Of a stretch of DNA of 64,000 nt, positions 1 through 10,100 are shown piece after piece. The DNA comes from Histomonas meleagridis (taxonomy: Eukaryota; Parabasalia; Tritrichomonadida; Dientamoebidae), in NCBI GenBank assembly GCA_020186115.1, contig WSYJ01000142.1, positions 1 to 64,000 on the forward strand. Reading direction: 5' to 3'. Positions within the stretch are counted from its first letter, which is position 1. Each line of letters opens with the position of its first letter. The notes under the pieces are model-generated. The model saw only the letters and a list, made by a program, of their open reading frames with translations. It made no database searches and was not told where the DNA came from. The position numbers were made by a program, and so were the translations under genes.

Positions 1-189
1 TAGGATAAATGTTAGGTCAAACATGACCGGGGACAATTTGTGCTGGTTATACGAGGTTTTTGATAGGTTTATGCGAAAAGTGGCATAAAAAGTGCTATCG
101 TTCCTATGAAAAGTTTCGCGTTCTCTCAAAATTGAATGCTCATTCAAATTTTCTATCGAATTGTATGGCTCACAAAAATCATTTTGATT

Positions 190-307
190 TTTGTTGCGAG
201 CGGAGCGAGCACACTCGGGGGATTGAAGGGGTCTGAGACCTCCGGAGGGGTCCGAAGGGCACCTCCGGGGGTCGAAGACCCCGGAAATCCCCCCAGTGAA
301 AAGTAAA
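190..307. repeat. GC-rich palindromic island
   Basis: A sharply GC-rich block inside AT-rich DNA. It holds several short self-complementary pieces: GGTCTGAGACC at 230-240, CCTCCGGAGG at 239-248, and a 6-bp stem with a GAA loop at 268-282 (GGGGTC/GACCCC). It leads directly into the long inverted repeat at 308-384. No ORF is supported. It could be the edge of a mobile or foreign element; that is inference from composition alone. Confidence 0.7.
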
Positions 308-384
308 GGTCGGGAATGATCACGAGGTCCCTAGGGGCCCCGCCCCCGGCGGGGCCCCTAGGGACCTCGTGATCATTCCCGACC
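308..384. repeat. Perfect 37-bp inverted repeat with 3-nt loop
   Basis: The left arm 308-344 and right arm 348-384 are exact reverse complements, separated only by CCC at 345-347. The arms include GATCACGAGG and GGGGCCCCGCC and end in GGTCGGG/CCCGACC. As DNA it could extrude a cruciform; as RNA it would fold into a very stable hairpin. No gene adjoins it. A terminator, recombination site or transposon end are all possible; nothing here decides. Confidence 0.97.
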
Positions 385-832
385 GCATTATATACCTACC
401 GAAACACGCGTTTTAAGACATCAATGCAAAATTAACTTCTTCAGAACTCATTCAAATCATTTTGCCCGCCAATTATTCAGTACTCATTCAATTATTAATC
501 GTTTTGCCACTAAATTCAATGTCAATTCAAAAATTTTTACATTTGCCATTCATCGTAGATATTTTTCTTTATCTATTCGAATATTTTTTACAACACATTT
601 TACAACAATTACTCGACCGTTAAAATTCATCAACCGTCATTTTCTCCGTCCGTTAATTTATACCAAAAATCAAACAGAAAACCGTTAAAAAAAATTTTTC
701 GAAATCCGTTAAAAAAAGTTTATTTATTACAATCTACTTTTTCAGCGGTTGTTCGAATTCATCAACCGTCATTTTCTCCGTCAGTTAATTTTTCGTAAAC
801 GTATCACTAACGAACGTTAATTTGACATCAAC
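385..832. other. Gene-free AT-rich stretch
   Basis: No ORF is supported. The phrase CATCAACCGTCATTTTC occurs at about 629 and again at about 762, each followed by CCGTC and then GTTAATTT, which marks another short dispersed repeat. Nothing else was recognised. Confidence 0.6.
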
Positions 833-1000
833 TGACATGTTATATGAAATGAAAAGACATGTGATATGAAATGATTTTTCGGAAACGACATGTGAAAATG
901 AAAAACAGAAATGTTATGTGAAATGTTTATATAAAAGTGACACAGACATGTGATATGAAAATTTACACAAAAAGTGACACCAAAAGTGACACAAATTTTT
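833..1000. repeat. Degenerate short tandem repeats
   Basis: The phrase GACATGTKATATGAAA recurs about five times in imperfect form between 833 and 962. It is followed by three copies of AAAAGTGACAC or close variants to about 993. AAAAGTGACAC also appears at about 3064, just before the mariner remnant. No coding potential is visible. Confidence 0.6.
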
Positions 1001-1027
1001 TGAGGGTCAAAAAAATAAAAAAATGAA

Positions 1028-1205
1028 CCCTTTTTTTAACCCTCAACGAATCGGATAAAATAAGCGTTTTTCGGATGATATTACAAAATCAAAAAAACTT
1101 TACGGTTTCGTTTAAAAATAATTTATTTTTTTGTCATTCAACTTTTGCGTTAAATCCTTCAAAAAATGCTCATTTTCTCCGTTTCGTTGAGGGTTAAAAA
1201 AAGGG
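1028..1205. repeat. 27-bp inverted repeat bracketing a decayed ORF end
   Basis: Arms 1028-1054 and 1179-1205 are reverse complements at 26 of 27 positions (CCCTTTTTTTAACCCTC on the left, GAGGGTTAAAAAAAGGG on the right). Between them lies a short degenerate reading frame ending KKLYGFV-stop at about 1092-1115. This is the same ending as the ORF fragment at 1532-1783. Confidence 0.75.
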
Positions 1206-1325
1206 TTAGAAAAAGGGTTAAAAAAACATCTTTGAAAATTAAAAGGTACTTTTTACATTCAAAACCTCAGTTAATAACAACTTTAAGCTCCAAACACTAA
1301 AATCTACATAGGATTAACAACAAAA
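1091..1325 (+). repeat. R1 repeat, copy 1
   Basis: First of three near-identical copies (1091-1325, 1758-1990, 2015-2200). Shared landmarks in order are CTTTACGGTTTCG, CAACTTTTGCGTTAAATC, ATGCTCATTTTCTCCG, a run of AGGGTTAAAAAAA units, CATCTTTGAAAATTAAAAGG and CTACATAGGATTAACAAC. Only a few substitutions separate the copies, so the duplication is recent. A short partial fourth copy of the end lies at about 1318-1355. Confidence 0.9.
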
Positions 1326-1366
1326 CACTAAAATCCACATAGTATTAACAACAACTCAGCCGGATT

Positions 1367-1536
1367 CATGCCTCACACATTTTAAATATAAATGTCATCA
1401 TGAATTTAAATATATTTTATTACTTTCAATCAAAACCAACCGATTTATGATAATTCAATCGATTTTAGCCGTTCATCCTTTAGTTTATGTAGCGCGAGTG
1501 GGAGCGAGTGCGTAGCACGAAGCTCACATAGCGCTG
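1367..1536 (+). repeat. R2 repeat, copy 1
   Basis: About 170 bp almost identical to 2334-2504. It starts TCATGCCTCACACATTTT and ends with a GC-rich tail containing GTAGCGCGAGTGGGAGCGAG and GTGCGTAGCAC, whose ends AGCGC/GCGCT are complementary. A GT dinucleotide run follows directly in both copies. Confidence 0.9.
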
Positions 1537-1783
1537 GGTGTGTGTGTGTGACGAAATCAACGAGGATTCAATTGAAGTTAATAAGTATGGCAATCATCAA
1601 TTAGAAGATTATTATTATGATGATAAAACAGATGCGTTTTACTTTTGGAACGGTATTAAATTCAGAAAATTAACAATCTGTTATGATAAGCGCGGTTCTG
1701 CTCATGTTTATTGCAGAGATACTAATAATTCAAGTTTTGCACTTTATTATTCAAAATTCAAAAAACTTTACGGTTTCGTTTAA
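1532..1783 (+). pseudogene. Broken ORF fragment ending YSKFKKLYGFV
   Basis: An open frame of about 80 codons with no credible start: it opens after a stop inside the R2 tail, and its first codons are a GT-repeat readthrough. The C-terminal part is rich in aromatic and charged residues (DAFYFWNGIKFRKL, then YCRDTNNSSF, then YSKFKKLYGFV). The last codons overlap the start of R1 copy 2, and a decayed copy of the same ending sits in R1 copy 1. R2, this ORF and R1 together (1367-1990) therefore look like one repeat unit carrying the 3' end of a gene. I do not recognise the family. Confidence 0.5.
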
Positions 1784-1990
1784 AAATAATTTATTTTTTT
1801 GTCATTCAACTTTTGCGTTAAATCATTCAAAAAATGCTCATTTTCTCCGTTTCGTAAAGGGTTAAAAAAAGGGTTAAAAAAAGGGTTAAAAAAACATCTT
1901 TGAAAATTAAAAGGTACTTTTTACATTCAAAACCTCAGTTAATAACAACTTTAAGCTCCAAACACTAAAATCTACATAGGATTAACAACA
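1758..1990 (+). repeat. R1 repeat, copy 2
   Basis: Near-identical to 1091-1325, with three AGGGTTAAAAAAA units at about 1857-1893. It starts inside the end of the ORF fragment at 1532-1783. Confidence 0.9.
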
Positions 1991-2014
1991 AATTCTTACC
2001 GATATATCAACCGT

Positions 2015-2200
2015 CAACTTTTGCGTTAAATCATTCAATAAATGCTCATTTTCTCCGATTCGTAAAGGGTTAAAAAAAAGGGTTAAAAAAAGGGTTAAAA
2101 AAACATCTTTGAAAATTAAAAGGTACTTTTTACATTCAAAACCTCAGTTAATAACAACTTTAAGCTCCAAACACTAAAATCCACATAGGATTAACAACAA
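2015..2200 (+). repeat. R1 repeat, copy 3 (5' truncated)
   Basis: Lacks the first ~50 bp of the other copies, starting at CAACTTTTGCG, and is otherwise near-identical through GGATTAACAACAA. Confidence 0.9.
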
Positions 2201-2333
2201 TCCATCCGTTATAGTCAGCAACTCCCGTAAACTTGCAATATTCACGTCAAATCACTAAAATGGAGAAACTCACTCAGCTTTTCCGAATTTCCTTTAGCTA
2301 ATAACTTTTTTAGTTAGTTAGTTAGTTAGTTTG

Positions 2334-2504
2334 TCATGCCTCACACATTTTAAATATAAATGTCATCATGAATTTAAATATATTTTATTACTTTCAATCA
2401 AAACCAACCGATTTATGAGAATTCAATCGATTTTAGCCGTTCATCCTTTAGTTTATGTAGCGCGAGTGGGAGCGAGTGCGTAGCACGAAGCTCACATAGC
2501 GCTG
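2334..2504 (+). repeat. R2 repeat, copy 2
   Basis: Near-identical to 1367-1536, including the GC-rich tail and the GT run that follows at 2503-2517. It is preceded by a short TTAG tandem run at about 2310-2332. Confidence 0.9.
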
Positions 2505-3102
2505 TGTGTGTGTGTGTACATCTTTAATTTTATTTGGGATACCTAAATTTGAATTAGGTTAATAGGTAATATATGCCCGAATGTGCATTCACATATCGAA
2601 AATAACTTATATAGGACATTTACATTAATATGCCATCAATATATTTGGATTTTTTTGAGTTTATTAATATTTTAGATAGGTTTGAAAAGAATTTAATATC
2701 AAGATTTTATGTAATTAAATAAATGATATTTCATCATTGCCCAAATAATCTCTGAATTTTTAATTTCTTATGATAATATTCTTAGTTTTTTATTAATTAT
2801 AGATGCAACTATGTATTTATATATTATATATCTATAATATCAAGATCGTATGATGAACTCCATATACGATTATAATCGGATTTTAAGTTATTGATATCAT
2901 GCTACATGTTCAAGCGGTTCAAAGTCAAATTTGAAGTGGACGTATAAAAATCACTCAATCAGCTCGTATCGTACTCAAAACCGTGGTATTGACTCATATT
3001 CGGAAAAATAGAGAAATTAACAACATTACAGTTTATAAATTTGTATTGTTCAAAAAGTTATCAAAAGTGACACTAATAAACTATACAAAATATAAGTAAA
3101 AA
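2505..3102. other. Gene-free AT-rich stretch
   Basis: No coding region is supported. Sequence at about 2768-2833 (TATGATAATATTCTTAG onward) recurs in diverged direct orientation at about 6450-6514. That places the mariner and Merlin elements between two copies of a dispersed repeat. Confidence 0.6.
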
Positions 3103-3960
3103 ATGCAAAACATTTTTCCAATGTCAATCAAATATAAAAAAGATATCGATTCAAAAAAGACACGAATTCAAGCAATAGCAACGTTTAAAAGTCTAGGTAT
3201 GTCGCAACATGAAGCTAGGCAGCAGAATTTTAATGGAAAACATATCAGTCATGATTTGATTAGAAAAGTTTATACTTCTATTGATAATGGCCAGGATTAC
3301 ATGTGCCATGCTAAACCTCTAGGAAGACCTGAATCCAATGAATGAGAATAAATTAAAAATTATTGATGATATACTCAGTAAAAATGGAAGACATACTTTA
3401 GAACAGATAGGGGATGAAATTTATATGCAAACAAAAACACGAGTATCAAAATCCACATTATCCGAAGCTTTAAGTTTTATTGGTTACAAATATAGGCCGC
3501 CAAAAAAGCGTCCAAACTTAAACGGAATTCAAAAAGAAAATCGTTTAAAATTTTGTTGGTCTTTGATTGGAAATCAAATTGAAGTTGAAAAATTTATTCA
3601 TTCAGATGAGAGTAGATTTTGCCAGGAATCAGATAAAAAATACGTCTGGTACATATCTGGGAGGAATAATGTATCAATATATTCTAATTTAAGCAAATTT
3701 CAAAACGGCATAATGATTTATGCTGCCATTGGATTGAACTTCAAAAGTAATTTGGTTAATCGTGATACTTCAATTGATGCTGTAAATTATCGAAAAAAAC
3801 ATTATTTCCAGCGGAATGTTAAATTTAAACTCAAATAATTACATCTTTATTCAAAACGGTGCACCTGCACATAGTGCAAAATGTACACTTCGATGGCTTC
3901 AACAAAGGTTAAAGGAATTTACTGAATCCGAACAACAATATATTTTGAAGAAATTAGCGA
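3103..3960 (+). pseudogene. Decayed mariner/Tc1-type transposase
   Basis: Three overlapping pieces in three frames (3103-3345, 3338-3838, 3816 to about 3960) read through as one transposase with two frameshifts. The first has helix-turn-helix-like sequence ending in GRPESNE. The second has the first catalytic aspartate in HSDESRF. The third has FIQNGAPAHSA, where the family normally has an aspartate before GAPAH, so the second catalytic residue is changed to asparagine. The usual third catalytic segment (WPPNSPDLNP-like) is absent: after about 3950 the sequence is unrelated. Mariner elements are abundant in T. vaginalis. This copy is dead; I did not find its terminal repeats. Confidence 0.8.
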
Positions 3961-4296
3961 AGTGGAACAAAAAAACCCCACCACCATATGGACGGTGGTG
4001 TACTAAGTTGGGGAGACCGAAAAATAAAATTGAAAAAAATTTTTGCAACCCATGTTTTTTTGACAAAGTTGAAAATTTTCATGCAAAATAAAATTGGGCT
4101 GCTCAAAAAGTAATTTTCAATAAAATAATTCTGATACCTTTTCAGAAATTCTGAGGATTTTGGAAACATGTTTTCTGAGAACCATCGCTTATCGTCTTTA
4201 TTTCAAACGAATTTCAATAAAACCGACAGCCCAGATTCATAAACTCAGTTTAGAATGTCAAATTAATTGAAAAATGGAGTATATTTAAAATTTGAA

Positions 4297-5817
4297 AGCA
4301 CATGGGTTGGACGGGAAATGGTTCTCGGATTTAGTTGTAAAAATATTTGTTGTTTTTTATTTGAAATAGTTGTGGTCATCAAAGTTATCAAGTCTAGCTA
4401 TGAACAGTTAAAAAATAAAGTCAATGCAGTTGATAGGAATGCATCACTCTCATTAACCATCAGAACTATACAACAAGCCAAATGATATTATACACATCAC
4501 CCCAATATATGCTGGTTGTTACTTATCGATTATCTGTGCATTGACCAACAGATCTAATAAGATATTTGTTTTTAACAATAATTTTTCAAAATGGGTTTTT
4601 ACTTATTTTTTGAAATTCATTCCTCAACCTCATTAACTATTGCATTCCAGCAATGAGCAAATGTTGATGCCAAGTTTATCCTGAAGCAAAATTCATGGAG
4701 GTAAGAATCTAACCATTCCCTATTGGTATAAGATTTTTTAATGAGCCATTTTTTGACAACATTCCATGTTGCTTCAATTTTTTGTGTATTGACACCTGTA
4801 AGGGGGTCAAAGAAATTTTCTTTGTGGTTCACAGTCTCATGATCAAATCCATATGTCTGAATGTTTTCATATGATTTCCATTGGTCACTCCAGATTGTTA
4901 AATTTGGATACACTACCGATTGAATAATTTGAATTAATGTTTTAGCAGTACGATCTTCACATACTTGCAATGCTACTCGATTTGCTTGTGAGTCAATTCC
5001 CAAATACCCATATTTGAGGTTTACTCAATGATGAACCACGATTATATATGGCTTTAAAGAAGTGAGATTTATCAATTTGTACAATACCATTGGTTTCGCC
5101 AAGATAATGCAATGCAATATCATTAAGATAATGTTGCATCGCAAAACTCCTAAATTTTTGAAAAAAGCTTGTGATTGTTTTTGGATTCAAATTAAGGTCT
5201 TTGGCTGTATCTTTGACTGTTCTATCATCTGCCCAAAATGCAATTATTTGGGCTATTTTTTTAAGTAATAATGTTGAATTGGATGCCCATGAGTAACCTC
5301 TGATAGAATATGTCGTTGAGCATTGATAATCGCTGCATCTCCAAATAGCACCATCAGGGACAAATGGTGAATAAAAGACATCCATAAGCCCGCAGCATCT
5401 TTTACATATTCGCATCTGGTTTACACTTGGTATAAGCTGAACCCTAGAAGCCCATTTTATGAATTTTTCATCTGATTGAGAAACTTGATACATAACTTTC
5501 TGAAAAGATGTCATTTGGTCATGGATTTGTTACGTTTATTCAATTGCTTTGATAATTGTGGATTATTCAACAATTCTTTTTTAATTTTTAACGTTCGATG
5601 AAGGGTCCCTTTGCATAATTATTCTGACAGATGAACGATAATTCACAGAAAAAAATATATCGTCCAGTAGCAACGGTTATATCTACGATAGGGAATATTG
5701 AATACGTAAAACCTTCGTGATCGTCGTCTTAAGAAAATAACCACCAATGTTTAGAAATCACTGTATCGTATTTTTACAACAAAATCCGAGGACCATTTCC
5801 CGTCCAACCAGCACATG
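4297..5817 (-). mobile_element. Merlin-type DNA transposon with TIRs and 8-bp target duplication
   Basis: The element spans 4305-5809. Its terminal inverted repeats are 41 bp (4305-4345 and 5769-5809) with two mismatches, beginning GGTTGGACGGGAAATGGT. The flanks AGCACATG at 4297-4304 and 5810-5817 are identical and form an 8-bp target-site duplication, which fits the 8-9 bp typical of the Merlin/IS1016 superfamily. The single minus-strand transposase lies at 4617-5514. Preserved ends and duplication argue for a fairly recent insertion. Confidence 0.9.
4617..5514 (-). pseudogene. Merlin (IS1016/ISXO2-like) DDE transposase, one frameshift
   Basis: Encodes the enzyme that would cut and rejoin the element's ends. 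The N-terminal part (4993-5514) carries a cysteine-rich zinc-ribbon-like region (CKRCCGLM, then CSDYQC) and a helix-turn-helix region. The DDE core follows with all three acidic residues visible: VQIDKSHFF, IWSDQWKSY and KIEATWNVVKKW, plus the family's histidine in VNHKENFFDP. The frame breaks once, at about 4993-5003, where the two pieces overlap by a few bases. No other stop is present. The break could be mutation or sequencing error. Outside the element nothing connects it to neighbouring genes. Confidence 0.88.
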
Positions 5818-7147
5818 AGTAATATGAGACGAAAGGAATCGATAAATGCATCTCAAGTCAGTATTTTGAAGATAATGTGCAAATTGCATTTGTATATATA
5901 TGCATTCAATAAAATTGAACATTTTGCTAATACAAAAAAGAAAAAAAAAATCATCGAATAAATTCAATGATCACTAATCGTTTTTTCAATGAAAAAAATG
6001 TATCGTATATACTAAGATATCTCAAGAATGTGTACTTACACAGAAACTATTTCATTGATAATAAATTATTAATCAGGTTATATAAGTACATCATTAAGGT
6101 ATCTCGAAAATAACATCATTTATTTTTTCAATAAATTCATAAATTCAAAAAAATCAAGATTTCATATAATCATTTGAGAATAAATAACTTAATCACGATT
6201 CTATGATAAAATATCAATATTTTTATATTTTAACAAACCAAGAATCATTTAATTTGGCTGTTGACGAATTACAATGATGAAAATAAATAACGTATCTTAT
6301 CAAGAAAAGGGTAAAATTTTGATAATATTTACCATCATTCAAATTCGCTCCTATCGTCACTTATCGTTGTATCTATCGTTCGATATAAACCATGCAAAAG
6401 TCGATTTTTGCCACTTTTTGGAATGAAAGAATAAATTTATCTCGTGCTAATTATGATATTATTCTTAGTTTTTTATTAATCATAGATGTAACTATGTATA
6501 TATGTTATATATCCAGGATGATCGCTATATACGATGGGTGGAAATCACAAGTCGAGTTTAATATATAGTATAAATAGGTTAGAATATATATTTTTAACAG
6601 ATTATGATGGTTCCAAGAAATTAATTCCCCTTTGCTCAGAAATTATCAAATGTATTATACGATATTTCTTCTTGAAAGTTGCAACACTAAGTGCGAACTT
6701 CGCAAAGAAGCATTTTGAAAAAAACATTATGCCTTTTAATTAAATCATAAATAATTTCATCTATTTTTATTTTCACACAAATGAATAATTTCAAGATTTC
6801 CTCCTTCAAATGCATATTTACCCTTATTCACTAACCAAGAATTATTTAAAACATTTAACTGATCCAAAAAATGCTGCATAACCAATAAATGCCATTTGAT
6901 CAACATATGCACATCTTTCATAAACAGACTGTTTGATTAGATGTGAAATTCCGCTGTGATGTCACTTCCAAGTTTTCGTTTCATTTGCATTGACCATTGG
7001 ATCATTCTTCGCCGTTAACTTTATCTCACTGTTATACATTCACATGAAGAACAACAAAAAAAAAACGTTTGGATACAACAATTTGTTTATTATTTTCCGT
7101 AAAATAACAAACATTAAAATCGCAAATCAAAACAAATTCGTTACTTC
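5818..7147. other. Gene-free AT-rich stretch with dispersed repeat
   Basis: No gene is supported. It holds the second copy (about 6450-6514) of the dispersed repeat also seen at 2768-2833. A 69-codon frame at 6534-6743 has no recognisable features. AT-rich low-complexity sequence fills the rest up to the 3' end of the next gene. Confidence 0.6.
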
Positions 7148-10100
7148 TTAAGCGTTATATTCGATACCTTTTTGGCTGGTTTTATCATTTTCCATTTCGT
7201 CCTCCTTCTTTCCCTCCAATGATCTTCTTGCCACGATGTTCACCACAATTGTTGTCAAGTCGTGCATCACCGCTGCGCCAACCATTATGTACGCGCCCTT
7301 TAGTAGCACTGTAATCACTTGGAAGCAAGTCTCGTGCCCTTTAACATATTCTTCTTGGCTAAAGTATTGTTGCACTATTGGGTCTATCATATCGCATTTG
7401 TCTCCGACCATAAACTGTGCGAATTGTGAGATTTCGAGCACAGCTGCTAACACTGCGATTACGAACACGTCCAAACAACTCCATGCGTACATAACTTCGC
7501 AAGTTTTATATAAACCTTTTTGTATTTTACGTTTTAATGGAGTTAACCATAATATTATCATTGTCAAAATATGTATCATTGGCATTACTATGGTTACAAT
7601 AAGATATAATACTTGTGTGAATCGTAACCCAAATGAATTTGGATATTCTGCTGCTTCAGGTAAATCGATTGCTAAGTTTAATACTGAATATTCATTATAA
7701 TTTGCAATTGGTATTAAACTCATAGCCCAACCTAATAAGCCTACAAAGTTAAATGAAAATGACTTGAAATAAATTCCTGCAATAATAGCGAAAAAGACTC
7801 CAAATAACATAATCGTTGTAAACCATCGTAAGAAGCCACTTTTACATAACTTAAACAAAGTGACTTTTTCTTCATCAGTATCGATATCTTCCATAGAATC
7901 ATCGACATAACGATCGATAGCCAATATTATATGTGATAATAATAATGAGAATAATGTACCAATCATTAATGTAACAAATCCATATGCTGGATATACCCAT
8001 AAGAAGATTGTAAAGTCGCCATTAATATCATCTTCGACTTCTGGTATCTTTAATTTCATATTAAATGCTACTAACATTAAGATCATGACATATGAATCTA
8101 ATAATGACCATTTACCTAACGCATCAAGTAATTTAAGGAAACTTTCACGACGTTTCTTACTTAAGATTTTGGTGGGTAATATCCATATTAATAACATTAA
8201 TAATAACTTCAAATATGGCCATGCACATGACATGACTGCTACAAGAATTGATAACGCATATGCTTTAGCTTTCCACATATCAACTATAGAATTAATTAAA
8301 CCAAAATCAAACATTGATGGTAATGAAACTATCTTTGATCCGACTGCAAACTTAATAAAAACAGATGCTCCAATGCCTGTATTAGATGAGACAAATAATG
8401 CAATGTTCATACAGATTAAAAATGGCATTAATATTCGTACAAATATTGATAACTTGGGTGACATTATTAAACTGTATGTATTCGATGATGATTTAATATC
8501 TGTAGTTTCATTGGTATACATTCCATCTTCATTAATCGACGTCATTAATGATGAATTTAAATTGGTTTCGTTCTTTCGACATTTTTGTACTATTAATACA
8601 ATTATTAACATAATAAAAACTAATCCTGCGCCAACGCCAACAGCTAAAAGTGTTGTCCATGCTACAAATTCATTATATGGTGGATCTGGTAAATAAGGAC
8701 AATCATTTTCATTAATTAAAAGTTGATTTAATTTTTCATTAACTATTTGTAATACATATGTATTAATATATGAATTTAAAAATGGTGGAATTATTTCCCG
8801 ATAATTCTCAACAAATAATTTAACAATGTTATTAATAAACTCTCGGATTTTAACTTCCATGTCTTGTTTGCTTGCTATTAAATTAATACTTTCAATCGAT
8901 GTAATAAATTTCAAATATGTTGAGCCTGTACCTTCTGTAGATAGTAAATTCTTTAAACAATTAATATCAGTACATTGTGTATTCGTATAATTAACACCTG
9001 CGCCTACTGGCGATGCAACTTGTAAGCGCATATTCATCGAGTTGTTATGTAATATCATATCTAAATCTCCTGCTTCTGATAAAAATGTTTCGCCGGTACT
9101 AATGATTGATCCATCAGCACTGACATTGATTGTGAAACTTAAGTTAATTCCCAATTCTTCCATACCCGTATGTGTGTCAAGTGTATATGCATCAATTGGA
9201 TCAATGAAATTAAACTCATTCCATGTGTTCATGCCTGAAAAGTTAAGTTCATTAAGTGATAAGTTAATCGATGCATTTAATGATTGGATTGGTACACTAA
9301 ACTTAAATGGCATTGATACTCCAAATTGTTGGATAAGTTGGCGAATACTAATAAAGCCAGTGTTGTTTGAAAACTTATTCATAAGGACATTAAGATTTAA
9401 TGGTCCATTAATGCCTATAAGTTTGGATGAGAGAAATCGGACCGCATTAATAATTGGTGATTTACGAAGATCATACATATTGGACCCAACAGGGATAAGT
9501 ATGGGCGAGGTTTCATTAAGGAATGGTCGAATAACAGTGTTTGTCATATTGAAAACTTTGGTCATGGCATCACCAATTGCTGCAGGAGCTGATTTACATA
9601 CCATTGGACCAATATAATCTTTAAGAAGATCAATGATGGGATCTTTGAGAAGATCAACAAGCCATTGAAGCCATTCTTCTGTAGGAATTGTTATATCTGC
9701 TGTTAAAGAACCAATTTGAACATTACATGTGTCGGCAATGGCATCAACAGTTTCAATGAGACCATCAGGACCTTTAACGAATTCAAGACCTAATTGAATA
9801 GCAGTTTTAGATGCAATTGCATCAAATTTTCCTGCTAAGTTGATGAAGTCGCCTCCTTCTGTTTGGTTAACATGAACATCTCCTTTGGCTTCAGCAGATA
9901 AAACAACATTAACAATAATACCTTTTTCAACTTTTTGAGGATCTGGAGTAAATGTTGCTTTTATATCTGTAAGATCAAGGTTGTTGATAAGAAGGTCGAA
10001 AACTGTGATATTAAATCCAAAATCCATCCCAAGAAATGATGTTGAAAAATTTGTTTGGATTTGATCAATTGTAATATTCAACTTTCTGATCCAACATTTA

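Noticed and set aside
2310-2332. TTAG tandem run taken as a telomere
   Set aside because: Too short, internal to repeats, and without the GGG of a telomere unit.
3954-4169. Minus-strand ORF over the end of the mariner remnant
   Set aside because: It is a shadow of the transposase remnant and AT-rich sequence after it, with no independent features.
6534-6743. 69-codon ORF near the dispersed repeat
   Set aside because: Low complexity and no motif; fits chance in AT-rich DNA.
8085-9617. Plus-strand ORFs of about 190-200 codons inside the TULIP-PqiA gene
   Set aside because: They are antisense to a continuous 1013-codon frame with a signal peptide and conserved membrane motifs.
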